This document shows positions 16,500 to 25,379 of a stretch of 64,000 nucleotides of DNA, piece after piece. Both the position numbers and the translations under genes were made by a program. The notes beneath the pieces are model-generated. The model ran no database searches and was not told where the DNA came from. It worked only from the letters and a program-made list of their open reading frames with translations. This stretch comes from an uncultured Clostridia bacterium (GTDB taxonomy: Bacteria > Bacillota > Clostridia > TANB77 > UBA1234): contig CAKPAA010000001.1 of assembly GCA_934132775.1 (NCBI GenBank), positions 85,725-149,724 of the forward strand. The letters run 5' to 3'. Each line of letters starts with the position of its first letter. Position 1 is the first letter of the stretch.

Positions 16500-18743
16500 C
16501 TAGCTTAATAACTCCGTAAGTGGTTCTATATGATATATATCAAGTGTACTCATTGCCCTTGTTATGCAAACATATAGCAATTTCGTATCTACTTCTGAAT
16601 TTGAATAATTATAGATGTCTGCATCAACTATAATAACAGCATCAAATTCAAGACCTTTTGATAAGTATGATGGAACAATGCTTATACCACCAGAATATTC
16701 CGAGTCAGAATCACTAATTATATGTATTTTTTCAATGTTTAATTCTTGCTTTAATTTTTCGCAGTCCTCAACCGTTTTGCAAATTAGTGCTATATTCTTT
16801 AAGTCTTTATTTTTAAATTCGTCTAATCTTTGCTTTATTTGCTCTATCATTTTATTTCTGTTTTCAAATTCTTTTATGGTAACTGGTGCACCATTTTTCA
16901 TAACTGGCTCGCCCAAAGAGCAATTTAATTTTTCTATTAAATGTGATATTACTTTATTTGCAACATTCATTATTTCTTCTGTTGTTCTATATGTTTTCTT
17001 TAATGTTAAGTATTGAGGCTCTATTTGTTCATCAAAAACTAAGCTCATTGTCTTTTGCCAATTTTCTGTGCCTCTGTAATAATAAATTCCTTGTGCTAAA
17101 TCTCCCAGTATTGTTAAAGAGCTGCTTTTAACTATTTTCTTAAAAACATAAAATTGAAACTCACTAAAATCTTGTGCTTCATCGATTACAATATGTTTTA
17201 ACTCAAATTTTGTTTTTATTCCATTCACCATATATTTTATATACATAAGTGGTGCAATATCTTCCATTTCTATTTTTCCATTTCTCTGTGATGCTTTAAA
17301 TGAGTCTTTTATATATTTTATATCTTCTTTTGGTATTCTTCCATCTGCCAATTTTTCTAAGTAATGTTCTATAAATTCTGTATAATATTTTATTGGTTCT
17401 AGTATTTTACTTACTCCAAAATACTTTTGAATTTGCCTTTTCACATCTTTGGTAACAGACTTTGCCAGCTTGTCCGCTTCTTCATATTCAGCTCTAATCA
17501 ACGAATATCTTATTTCTTCTACTTGTTCTTCTTGTTTTATTTTTGCAACTTTATAATCTCTTTCTTCTTCAATATCCTTTAAAATTTCGGCATTTCTCAT
17601 TATTACAGCATTTTTCAAATGTTTGGATATTTCGTCTATTCTTCTACATATTGGCAATTTTTTATATTCTCTATAAAATAAATGTGCAATATCTTTTGCT
17701 GACATAAAGTTATATCTGCCTATTTTAAAGTCTTCTGTTGGCAAAACTCTTTTTTCTATTTCGTATATATACTCATCTAAAATGTTTTTAAATCTTATCG
17801 ATGACTTAAATTTAGATGCTTCTTCAATTACTTTGCAATATTCTTTCTCTTTCTCACTCTTATTGTTATTTATAATTCTTGCTAACTTTTTATTTGGATC
17901 TTCTATTTCAAAAGTGCTGCCAATCACATCGAATGCAATTTCTTCATACGTGCTTTGACCAACTCTATCAACACCCAAATCCGGTAATACGTTAGAAATG
18001 TAATTTAAGAAGAATTTGTTTGGTGCTATTATAAGGAATTCTTCTGGAAAGAATTTTTTATCGTAGTTGTATATTAAATAGGCAATTCTGTGCAGAGCTA
18101 TTGTTGTTTTTCCACTTCCTGCAACTCCTTGAACTATAAGTGGTTGCCACATATCTGCTCTTATTATCTTGTTTTGCTCTGCCTGTATTGTTGCTATAAT
18201 ATTTTTTAATCTTGTATCTGAATTTGCTGATAAAAATGGTTGCAACATTTCATCATTTGTTGTTATGTCTATATCCATAACATTTTCTAAGCCTTTATCG
18301 TTAAAGAAATATTGTCTTTTTAGCTTTATTTCTCCGTTTATAGTGCCAGCGGGACAATTATAACTTGCTTCTCCTAGTCTTCCTTCATAATACAAATCTG
18401 CAATTGGTGCCCTCCAATCGATTACTACCTGCTCTAAGGTTTCGTGGTCCGTTACCATTACCTTTCCTAAATAAAAAGCATCTCTTTTGCTTTCTCCCTC
18501 TTCAACGAAGTCAACTCTGGCAAAGTATGGCTTGTTTCTTACCATTTTTAGATTTTTAATTCTTTGATTAAATCTTTCTTTTAATGCAGATTTCATATAG
18601 TCATCAGCATAATCGTCAAAATCGTAATCTTCAAATCCTCTTTCTATTCTTTGCTCACTTTCGATTATTTCTTTATCGATATATTTTTGAGTGATTTCTA
18701 GTTTTTTTAGCTCTTTTTCTTCATCTTCTTTTGCAATGTTCAT
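16500..18743 (-). CDS. helD: HelD-like RNA polymerase-recycling helicase-fold ATPase
   Basis: A 747-residue SF1 (UvrD/Rep-like) ATPase. An N-terminal coiled coil (about 1-70) precedes the arm-like region. Walker A GVAGSGKTT is at about 206-214, and VIDEAQDFSEFQ is near 525. Late motifs LGDLAQGIYYYRG, KKTYRTTEEI and the C-terminal LYVCITRAMSTLDIYH complete the helicase core. This architecture is known for HelD, which pries nucleic acid from stalled RNA polymerase using ATP. ATG follows GGAGGTATTTG. It is a single gene flanked by terminators. Confidence 0.85.
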   Translation of the reverse strand: MNIAKEDEEKELKKLEITQKYIDKEIIESEQRIERGFEDYDFDDYADDYMKSALKERFNQRIKNLKMVRNKPYFARVDFVEEGESKRDAFYLGKVMVTDHETLEQVVIDWRAPIADLYYEGRLGEASYNCPAGTINGEIKLKRQYFFNDKGLENVMDIDITTNDEMLQPFLSANSDTRLKNIIATIQAEQNKIIRADMWQPLIVQGVAGSGKTTIALHRIAYLIYNYDKKFFPEEFLIIAPNKFFLNYISNVLPDLGVDRVGQSTYEEIAFDVIGSTFEIEDPNKKLARIINNNKSEKEKEYCKVIEEASKFKSSIRFKNILDEYIYEIEKRVLPTEDFKIGRYNFMSAKDIAHLFYREYKKLPICRRIDEISKHLKNAVIMRNAEILKDIEEERDYKVAKIKQEEQVEEIRYSLIRAEYEEADKLAKSVTKDVKRQIQKYFGVSKILEPIKYYTEFIEHYLEKLADGRIPKEDIKYIKDSFKASQRNGKIEMEDIAPLMYIKYMVNGIKTKFELKHIVIDEAQDFSEFQFYVFKKIVKSSSLTILGDLAQGIYYYRGTENWQKTMSLVFDEQIEPQYLTLKKTYRTTEEIMNVANKVISHLIEKLNCSLGEPVMKNGAPVTIKEFENRNKMIEQIKQRLDEFKNKDLKNIALICKTVEDCEKLKQELNIEKIHIISDSDSEYSGGISIVPSYLSKGLEFDAVIIVDADIYNYSNSEVDTKLLYVCITRAMSTLDIYHIEPLTELLS

Positions 18744-18794
18744 AGTACAAATACCTCCAAAAAGTTATTTACCTTATAACATTATCTTAGTTAT

Positions 18795-20075
18795 TTAAGC
18801 AATTATTTTACCATTTTTTGCAGTTTTAACAAGTACCTTTGATATTTCATTAGGTTTGTGCTTTTCTTCTGTTTCTACCTCAATGTAGTTTGTTGTATGC
18901 CCTTCATTTTCTTTTTCAAATAAGACTTCAACTTCTTTTCCTATATATTGTTTTGCAAATTCTTCTTCATTCTTTTCTGACATCTTTATAAGTCTAGCAC
19001 TTCTTTCTTCTTTTACGTTTCCATCTATCTGATTTGGGAAATTAGCAGCCTTCGTTCCTTTTCTTGGAGAATATTTAAAAACGTGCATCTTTGAAAACTT
19101 CACTTCTTCTAAAAATTTATACGTTTTTTCAAATTCTTCATCAGTCTCTCCTGGGAAACCAACTATAACATCTGTTGTTAAAGCGACTTCTGAGATATTA
19201 TCTCTTAATCTTTTTACTATTTCTTTAAATTCAGATGTTGTGTATCTTCTATTCATTCTTTCAAGTGTTTCATCGCAACCGCTTTGAAGTGACAAGTGGT
19301 AATGATTACAAACTTTATCTAATTTCTTTATTCTACTCACAAAATCTTCATCTATTATTAGTGGCTCTAATGAACCTAATCTAATTCTTTTCACACCATC
19401 TACTAAATTTATTTTTTCTAATAATTCTATTAACTTTGGCTTTTCTGGCAAATCCTTACCGTATGAAGAAATATGGATTCCTGTTATAACAATTTCTTTT
19501 ATTCCTGTTTTTACTATCTTTTCGACTTCTTCAACAATATCAGCCATATTTCTACTTCTAACTGGTCCTCTTGCATATGGAATTATGCAATATGTACAAT
19601 ATCTATCGCAACCATCTTGTACTTTAATTTCTGCTCTGGCTTTATCCGTGTATGCTGTGCCAGTCCATTCTACATACTTTCTTTCGTCCATAACATTAGA
19701 AACTTCTGATGTCTTTTTATGTGTTTCTAAACACTCCTCAACCTTTTGAACAATGTTTCTTTTATCGTTAGTGCCCAAAATCAAATCTATTTCTTCTATT
19801 TTTTCAAGTTCACTTTTAGCTACTTGTGCATAACAGCCAACAGCACAAAGAACAGCATTTTTATTCAATTCTTTTGCTCTTCTCAATATTTGTCTAGATT
19901 TTCTGTCACTCATATTTGTAACTGTGCAAGTATTTACTACATATACATCTGCAAAACTTTCGTAATCTACTACTTCATAGCCAGCTTTTGTGAATTCTTC
20001 CATCATTGAATTTGTTTCGTACTGATTAACTTTACAACCTAATGTGTAAAAAGCTATTTTTCTCTTTGCTCCCAT
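18795..20075 (-). CDS. mtaB: tRNA (t6A37) methylthiotransferase MtaB
   Basis: A 426-residue radical-SAM enzyme converting t6A37 to ms2t6A37 in tRNAs reading ANN codons. The N-terminal domain has TLGCKVNQYETNS, VVNTCTVTNMSDRKSRQ and GCYAQ. The radical-SAM motif is DGCDRYCTYCIIPYARGPVRSR, here cited as CDRYCTYC. A C-terminal TRAM domain is present. TLGCKVNQYE and the PVRSR ending are typical of MtaB rather than MiaB. ATG follows AAAGAGGA. It is downstream of a metallophosphoesterase gene and 51 bp upstream of helD, whose own site suggests separate translation. Confidence 0.93.
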   Translation of the reverse strand: MGAKRKIAFYTLGCKVNQYETNSMMEEFTKAGYEVVDYESFADVYVVNTCTVTNMSDRKSRQILRRAKELNKNAVLCAVGCYAQVAKSELEKIEEIDLILGTNDKRNIVQKVEECLETHKKTSEVSNVMDERKYVEWTGTAYTDKARAEIKVQDGCDRYCTYCIIPYARGPVRSRNMADIVEEVEKIVKTGIKEIVITGIHISSYGKDLPEKPKLIELLEKINLVDGVKRIRLGSLEPLIIDEDFVSRIKKLDKVCNHYHLSLQSGCDETLERMNRRYTTSEFKEIVKRLRDNISEVALTTDVIVGFPGETDEEFEKTYKFLEEVKFSKMHVFKYSPRKGTKAANFPNQIDGNVKEERSARLIKMSEKNEEEFAKQYIGKEVEVLFEKENEGHTTNYIEVETEEKHKPNEISKVLVKTAKNGKIIA

Positions 20076-20231
20076 TTTTATTCCTCTTTCTTTTTTACTC
20101 TCGTTCTACATAATACCATAAAATTGCTTTATAGTCGACAGCTAATTTAATTCTTTTCGTGCAATATAATTTCTTTAATAAATGTTTCTACAACTTATTA
20201 CTTGTCACGTAGCTCTCATATTAACCAAAAT

Positions 20232-21083
20232 TCAGTTCTTCTTAGACCTTAACGTAATTGAAACGACATCAGGTCTATTAAAGAATCTAAAACCTTTTGT
20301 TCCGCGACTAAGGCCTCTACTTACAATAAGTTTAGAGTCCCCATTTTCATAAAGTCCAGCACTATATTGGGGAAAGAATTTTCTCTCAGGTGACAGCAGT
20401 CCACCAATAAAAGGCAATCTTATAAGTCCTCCGTGCACGTGTCCTGAAAGGGTTAAATCAGCTCCCCAGTCTGCATATGCATCAAAAAATAATGGATTGT
20501 GAGTTAATAAAATATTATATTTTTTCTTGTCTAATGTTCCTATTTTTTCTTTTATATACTTTGTTGAAATGTTATATTTTTTACCTGCCTTATAAGAATA
20601 ATATTTCTGTGGATAACAAAGTCCATATAAATTGATTTCAGCATCTCCACTTTCAAGTTTCGTAATATCATTATTTAAAATGACTACACCATTTTCTAGT
20701 AAAAAATCTGTAAGCTTTTTTCTATTTTTATTTTCCAGCTCTCCCTCGTGATTTCCATATATATAGCATAACACATATTTTTCTTTTAAATTACGAACTA
20801 GATTATAGAAAACAGTAAAGTCAGTCTCATTCGCAGTAACCATATCACCAGTCATAACTATAATGTTAGGTTTTTCTTTATCTATTAACTTTATTAGTTT
20901 TTCGTTATTATTTCCAAAGCTCTTACTATGTAAATCAGATAACTGTAAAAGCTTATATCCGTCAAACTCAGCAGGAATCTTATTTGACTCAATATTAAAA
21001 CTTGTAACCTTAGGTATTTCATTATCAACATATATTTCTACTAAGCATAAAACTATTAAAACGCAAATTACTATAAAAAACAT
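20232..21083 (-). CDS. Membrane-anchored metallophosphoesterase (YkuE/YaeI-type)
   Basis: A 283-residue protein with one N-terminal membrane segment (about 1-18). The calcineurin-like phosphoesterase domain is in canonical order: LLQLSDLHS, VMTGDMV, YGNHEGE, LLTHNP and LSGHVHGG. These supply the two-metal site. Homologues act on phosphodiesters or UDP-sugars at the membrane; the substrate here is unknown. The ATG at 21083 lies 6 nt after GAGGAGG; an upstream TTG at 21098 is less likely. A hairpin at 21125-21150 separates it from the upstream beta-CASP gene. Confidence 0.85.
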   Translation of the reverse strand: MFFIVICVLIVLCLVEIYVDNEIPKVTSFNIESNKIPAEFDGYKLLQLSDLHSKSFGNNNEKLIKLIDKEKPNIIVMTGDMVTANETDFTVFYNLVRNLKEKYVLCYIYGNHEGELENKNRKKLTDFLLENGVVILNNDITKLESGDAEINLYGLCYPQKYYSYKAGKKYNISTKYIKEKIGTLDKKKYNILLTHNPLFFDAYADWGADLTLSGHVHGGLIRLPFIGGLLSPERKFFPQYSAGLYENGDSKLIVSRGLSRGTKGFRFFNRPDVVSITLRSKKN

Positions 21084-21124
21084 TTTCTTCCTCCTCAAAA
21101 TTACCCCCCATATATCAAGGTAAA

Positions 21125-21150
21125 GGGTGGATATTAAAAAATATCCACCC
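21125..21150 (-). terminator. Terminator-like hairpin after the beta-CASP gene
   Basis: An 11-bp perfect stem, GGGTGGATATT with AATATCCACCC. On the minus strand it is followed by only a short T tract (TTTACC), so termination may be partial. Confidence 0.6.
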
Positions 21151-21160
21151 AGACTTAATT

Positions 21161-22855
21161 TTATTCTTTTTTCTTTACGATTTCATCGGAAAGTTTATCA
21201 TCATTCTTTTCAGATACTGCATTATCCGAAAAGTCTGCGTAAAGATTCCTTGTCAGTACTTCATTAAAAGCACAAGTACATTCATCAAGCGACAGCAACC
21301 TAACATCGTTTTTGGTAAGTTCGTACGCCTCATAGCTATCGGGTATAGCAACATTAACGTTGTGAGTCATTAGAACACGCTCGGCAATATCAAACTTTGC
21401 TTCAATACTAGCGTGATTCAAGATAACCGTATGAGCATTAGGGCACGTGTTAATAATACTCATCATTTCAGGGAAATAGCCGTGCGATGTAAAACCTTGC
21501 ATCCAAACAGTTTCGCACTTCTTTACGTAGTGCTCATCAGGGTTAATCTCAACAATTTCTCCTCGCCTTGCTTCGTGCAAAATCCTACTAGGAGAATCAG
21601 GAGCAACCCAACCACAGATTACAAAAACGTAATCAGAACGCTGAATGCAATTCTTAAAATAGTTTACGATTCGTCCACCATTACCATTAGCAGAAGCCGT
21701 GATGATAACACGAGGACCCTCACCGTGAAGTGCAGATGCAACACTCTCACGATTAAAGTCAATCACCTTGAAGTGATTTGTGTCAAAAGGTTTTTCGTCC
21801 AGATTCTTAAACCAGAAACTATCAAATTGATCATAAGTATTTTTGTACACCGCAAGCTGAGCCATAGTGAGTGGCGAATCAATAATGACATCGATGTCAA
21901 TACCTTCTTTTCTAAACTGATTAAGAAGATATACCAAAATTGCATTTCTATCAAGCGAGAAACCAGCAAGCACAACACTCTTTCTGCGTTTAGTTGCGTC
22001 AAGAATGATACTCCGAAGTTTCTCAACAGACTGATTAGGCGTTTCAGGTGGTGTCTCAACTCCGTGCAAGGATTCAAGCAAGATACAATCAACACTATAA
22101 TTTGGTTTTTCAAAACGATTTTTATACAAAATCGAATTACTCGGACCAATATCACCAGAAAAAAGCATATCAAGAGAAATGAAAGTATCAGTATCATCAA
22201 CCATCAATTCAATCTTGCTAGCTCCATTCTGATGAGGTGTCGGAATAAACTTTGCGTACGTATTCTTTTCAACTTCAACGAACTCGTTAGGTTGAACTGA
22301 TTCAAAAAGCTTCAAAGTTTCCTCAACATCTTCCTCTGAATACAACACTTGATCATTGAGTTCGTCAATCTGAGCCATAGCAGAATCGATATTCTTCCTA
22401 TCCTTGTAGAACATATCAGTATGGCATTCATACATCATACTGTTGCTCACTTTTCTGAGGCTTTTAGCCGTTATAAAATCTCTGCCAGCCCTGTGCATAT
22501 TGATTTTTGCAGCATCACGAAGCATAGGACCTGCAATACTTTTTACGACACTAGTGCAATAAATCTTTCCCTTAAAGCCTTGCCTATACAAAATAGGAAG
22601 CGAACCGATATGATCAAAATGACCGTGTGTCAGCAGCACAAAACTAATATCATTTCCCTTAACGGGATATTCATAGTTCAATTCCTCATTTGCACCCTGC
22701 ACTGCACCACAGTCAACTATTCCATACCGAACATTTCCATCACTTGTGAGAATTTTGAGCAACGTACAAGAACCAGTCACTTCATCTCCAACGCCGCCGA
22801 TAAAAAGCGTTTTGATACTAGGATACTTCGCATTAAAACCAAAGTTGCTACTCAT
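21161..22855 (-). CDS. Metallo-beta-lactamase/beta-CASP-fold hydrolase, RNase J/YSH1-like
   Basis: A 564-residue protein. The MBL motif LTHGHFDHIGSLP supplies the HxHxDH metal site, followed by a long helical insert, SGDIGPSNS (metal Asp) and a beta-CASP segment with VIDSPLTMAQLAVY and VIITASANGNGGRI. The late MQGFTSHGYFPEMM and VILNHAS fit the mRNA 3'-end-processing subfamily. Nuclease activity is inferred; KH or RNA-binding domains are absent, and the C-terminus is acidic/Lys-rich. AAGGAGG lies 8 nt before the ATG at 22855, preferable to the ATG at 22861. Composition is atypical (21541-21600 is 26/60 GC; a typical helD stretch, 17221-17280, is 17/60), suggesting acquisition. Confidence 0.8.
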   Translation of the reverse strand: MSSNFGFNAKYPSIKTLFIGGVGDEVTGSCTLLKILTSDGNVRYGIVDCGAVQGANEELNYEYPVKGNDISFVLLTHGHFDHIGSLPILYRQGFKGKIYCTSVVKSIAGPMLRDAAKINMHRAGRDFITAKSLRKVSNSMMYECHTDMFYKDRKNIDSAMAQIDELNDQVLYSEEDVEETLKLFESVQPNEFVEVEKNTYAKFIPTPHQNGASKIELMVDDTDTFISLDMLFSGDIGPSNSILYKNRFEKPNYSVDCILLESLHGVETPPETPNQSVEKLRSIILDATKRRKSVVLAGFSLDRNAILVYLLNQFRKEGIDIDVIIDSPLTMAQLAVYKNTYDQFDSFWFKNLDEKPFDTNHFKVIDFNRESVASALHGEGPRVIITASANGNGGRIVNYFKNCIQRSDYVFVICGWVAPDSPSRILHEARRGEIVEINPDEHYVKKCETVWMQGFTSHGYFPEMMSIINTCPNAHTVILNHASIEAKFDIAERVLMTHNVNVAIPDSYEAYELTKNDVRLLSLDECTCAFNEVLTRNLYADFSDNAVSEKNDDKLSDEIVKKKE

Positions 22856-22918
22856 AAACATTTCCTCCTTAAAATTACTTTAATCGGAAGTTTAAATAAT
22901 CTCATAACTTTCAAATAC

Positions 22919-22947
22919 ATTCTACAATAAAAGTATGAAATAATCAA
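22919..22947 (-). promoter_or_regulatory. Predicted sigma-A promoter of the beta-CASP gene
   Basis: On the minus strand TTGATT (22942-22947), a 17-nt spacer and TAGAAT (22919-22924). Confidence 0.65.
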
Positions 22948-23085
22948 GGACTTTTGCTAGCTATATCCAAATTTGAAATACAAAAATCCTTGTTCTTCAG
23001 TCTTTTGGCTACTTCTACAAATTTCGGCATTTCTCGTAAATCAAATGATTTTATTCAAATTATATTTCATCTTAACACAATACAT

Positions 23086-23466
23086 TTATAAAATATTTAC
23101 TAACGTAATTTCTTCTCTATATTTCATATCCTCGATATTTCTTTTTAACTTTTCAAAACTTATTTCAAATTCGTCACGACTGCTATCTTTATAGTAATTG
23201 CAACATTCTATAACAATATCCTCCATATCATTTACATTAGAGTGATATTGCAGAGTTATCCAAATCTTTTGCTTTTTGTCCCATTCATCTTTTAGTGCTT
23301 TAATATTTTTTTCTTTATCTTCATCGCTATCCTCTTCTAGTCCCTTAGAAAAGTTTTCAAGAATTTCTATTATTTCATTACCGGACTTTTCAAAATATTT
23401 TCTTGCAAAGAAGCTTCCTCCAAAGACTATCGCAACTATTACCATAATAACAAAAAAATCTTTCAT
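23086..23466 (-). CDS. DUF4363 family membrane-anchored protein
   Basis: A 126-residue protein with one N-terminal membrane segment (about 4-20) and a helical extracytoplasmic domain containing KALKDEWDKKQKIW and FEKLKRNIEDMKYRE. These resemble DUF4363, a clostridial family usually encoded with DUF421 proteins, as here. The function is unknown. ATG follows AAAGGATTATTAG. It lies 162 bp downstream of the DUF421 gene in the same direction. Confidence 0.7.
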   Translation of the reverse strand: MKDFFVIMVIVAIVFGGSFFARKYFEKSGNEIIEILENFSKGLEEDSDEDKEKNIKALKDEWDKKQKIWITLQYHSNVNDMEDIVIECCNYYKDSSRDEFEISFEKLKRNIEDMKYREEITLVNIL

Positions 23467-23628
23467 TGACTAATAATCCTTTCCTTAGTTTTAGTATGCA
23501 AACTAAAAAATATAGAATAATCATTATCTTTAATTTACACACTCCCATAAATAACAAAGTTTTTTAAGCTTATCTTGCTCTATTAAAATAATTTTTTCTG
23601 TTTAAAAACTCCTCACATTATCGCATTT

Positions 23629-24303
23629 TCAAGTCTGCGCCTTTTTTTGAAAGAAAACTTTACCAGCCTCATCACTAACAAGTAAAAATGTATCTTCCAG
23701 CTTTGCTTTGTTATTTTTCAAATTCTTATCTAGCCATTTCCTGTCATAACCCAGATTCTTCAAGTTATTCTCATATAAAACTCCGTCCATTACAATTATT
23801 CTTGGATACCCAACATAGTCTGTTTTTATCTTCATATCTCCAACAGTTACATTCTCTTTATCTTGTTTTGGTATTATACTTATTTCTCCACTCGTCTCTA
23901 AAATAGCATACTCAACTTCACTTATATCAGGATATCCTGCGACTCTCATTTGCTCTATCAAGCCGTCTAACGTATATCTTTGTCTTCTCAAATTTTCTTC
24001 AACAATTACGCCTTTGGATATTAAAACAGATGCTTTGCCACAAATCAGCTTATGCAAATATGGAAACTTAATATTCAAATAAGATAGCACAAGCTGTGCA
24101 ACAACAAGTGCAAAAATAGGTATTATACCTTGCAAAATAGGCGTTCCGACTTCTTCCATAGGTGTGCTTGCAACATCTGCAATAATGATAATAACAACTA
24201 ATTCAAGTGGTTGAAGCTGTCCTATCTCTCGCTTTCCCATAAGCCTAACAGCTAATAATACAAACAAATATATAATAATAGTTTTTATAAATATTGTAGC
24301 CAT
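23629..24303 (-). CDS. DUF421 (YetF-type) membrane protein
   Basis: A 224-residue protein with three N-terminal membrane helices (about 5-22, 30-50, 58-78) and a cytosolic domain with RQRYTLDGLIEQMRVAGYPDISEVEYAILE, of which the EVEYAILE segment is the hallmark. Family members such as YetF/YrbG are associated with spore envelope or membrane functions, with no defined biochemistry. AGGAG precedes the ATG at 24303 by 4 nt; an ATG at 24315 abuts a weaker site. Paired with DUF4363 downstream. Confidence 0.85.
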   Translation of the reverse strand: MATIFIKTIIIYLFVLLAVRLMGKREIGQLQPLELVVIIIIADVASTPMEEVGTPILQGIIPIFALVVAQLVLSYLNIKFPYLHKLICGKASVLISKGVIVEENLRRQRYTLDGLIEQMRVAGYPDISEVEYAILETSGEISIIPKQDKENVTVGDMKIKTDYVGYPRIIVMDGVLYENNLKNLGYDRKWLDKNLKNNKAKLEDTFLLVSDEAGKVFFQKKAQT

Positions 24304-24440
24304 CTTTCTCCTCATTTCCTCTAATTTTGTTAAATATTTTTTACAAGTTTAGGAATTTTATTCATTTTATTGTATATCTTCATAAATCTTGGAAACACTC
24401 ATATATAGAAAATACGTAAATATTTAAGGAGGTTTTACTT

Positions 24441-24809
24441 ATGGCAAATAAAGAAAGAAGCTCATCAACTCAAATGACCGCAGGAGGCATAATTGCAAGA
24501 TTCATAACGTCTGCAATTGTGCTCGGAATAACAGCGTTTTTCACTCCTGGATTTGAAATATCATCCTTTTGGACATTAGTGCTATCAGCTGTTGTTTTAA
24601 CAATAATGGACTACTTAATAAATATGGTATTAGGAGTAGATGCCTCACCTTTCGGCAGAGGAATAATAGGTTTTGCGGTTTCAGTTGTTATTTTATATGC
24701 AACTCAATTCTTTGTGTCAGGATATTCAATTAGTTGGATTTCAGCAATTGTGGGTGCTTTAATTTATGGAATTGTAGCTTCAATGGTTCCTGGAAAACAG
24801 GCAATGTAA
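24441..24809 (+). CDS. Holin-like small membrane protein (phage_holin_4_2/YvlD family)
   Basis: A 122-residue protein with four hydrophobic helices (about 16-34, 42-62, 74-90, 97-116). The FARFITSAIVLGI-like start, LVLSAVVLTIMDYLINMVLG and the C-terminal AIVGALIYGIVASMVPG fit the small 4-TM family that includes YvlD. No lysis gene or phage context is nearby, so a cell-envelope role is more likely than lysis. ATG follows AAGGAGGTTTTACTT. It stands alone on the plus strand between two minus-strand units. Confidence 0.7.
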   Translation: MANKERSSSTQMTAGGIIARFITSAIVLGITAFFTPGFEISSFWTLVLSAVVLTIMDYLINMVLGVDASPFGRGIIGFAVSVVILYATQFFVSGYSISWISAIVGALIYGIVASMVPGKQAM

Positions 24810-24842
24810 AAACAAACAAGGTTAGTAAGAAAATCATAAACA

Positions 24843-24877
24843 ATACTACAATTTTGAATACAAAATAGTATGTTTTT
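24843..24877 (+). terminator. Terminator of the holin-like gene
   Basis: ATACT pairs with AGTAT and ATTTTG with CAAAAT across a 3-nt bulge, followed by GTTTTT. The rest of the 316-bp gap to the next gene holds only this and the opposing hairpin. Confidence 0.65.
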
Positions 24878-24941
24878 AATGATATTACTAATTACTCTGG
24901 TATTGATTCATAATTTAAAAACACAACTATTTTAACAGTAA

Positions 24942-24992
24942 AAGAGCCTGATATGATGAAAAGTGTTGATAATCTCATCGAATCAGACTCTT
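24942..24992 (-). terminator. Terminator-like hairpin of the ABC-exporter operon
   Basis: On the minus strand AAGAGTCTGAT pairs with ATCAGGCTCTT (the U-G pair is valid only on this strand), with a second segment CGATGA/TCATC inside, and TTTTAC after it. Confidence 0.65.
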
Positions 24993-25125
24993 AAATTATT
25001 TTTATTTAATTTTATTAAGTTGTTTATTACTTAATTTTTGTTCTCGTAATTCGTAGCATTAAAGCGACAAACATCGTCAATCAATATTACTTCATTTACT
25101 GCATTTCTAAACTCTATTTTACCTT

Positions 25126-25356
25126 CTACTCATCAAATTCAACTGTCAAATAAAAACCAACATCGCTCGCTTCAATCTTTTTTATTCTTCCTTGCTTTGA
25201 TTTTAGTCTTTCAAAAAGTGGTATATTAGCAGACATTGCAACGGCTGGTTCAATCATATAATACCAACTTGAAGGCAATTGTCCTTCTGTTACTTGAACA
25301 ATATCTCCTTTCTTTACTAAATCTGGTCTTTCCATTTTAAAAATCAATTCTCTCAT
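25126..25356 (-). CDS. Hypothetical protein, 76 residues, last in ABC-exporter operon
   Basis: I do not recognise it. The protein reads MRELIFKMERPDLVKKGD at the start, and its KGDIVQV...GRIKKIEASDVGFYLTVEF pattern suggests a small all-beta, SH3-like fold. No membrane segment. The start is uncertain: AGGAG lies 5 nt before an in-frame TTG (25362) and 11 nt before the ATG (25356). It lies 23 bp after the permease gene and is probably co-transcribed with the exporter. Confidence 0.6.
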   Translation of the reverse strand: MRELIFKMERPDLVKKGDIVQVTEGQLPSSWYYMIEPAVAMSANIPLFERLKSKQGRIKKIEASDVGFYLTVEFDE

Positions 25357-25379
25357 CTTCAAAACATCTCCTTAAACTT

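Noticed and set aside
21413..22300. 295-residue plus-strand ORF inside the beta-CASP gene
   Set aside because: It is the antisense shadow of the conserved MBL/beta-CASP frame; composition and lack of a ribosome-binding site argue against coding.
24441..24809. Prophage lysis module suggested by the holin-like gene
   Set aside because: No endolysin, capsid, integrase or other phage gene lies nearby; the four-helix family also includes non-phage YvlD proteins.
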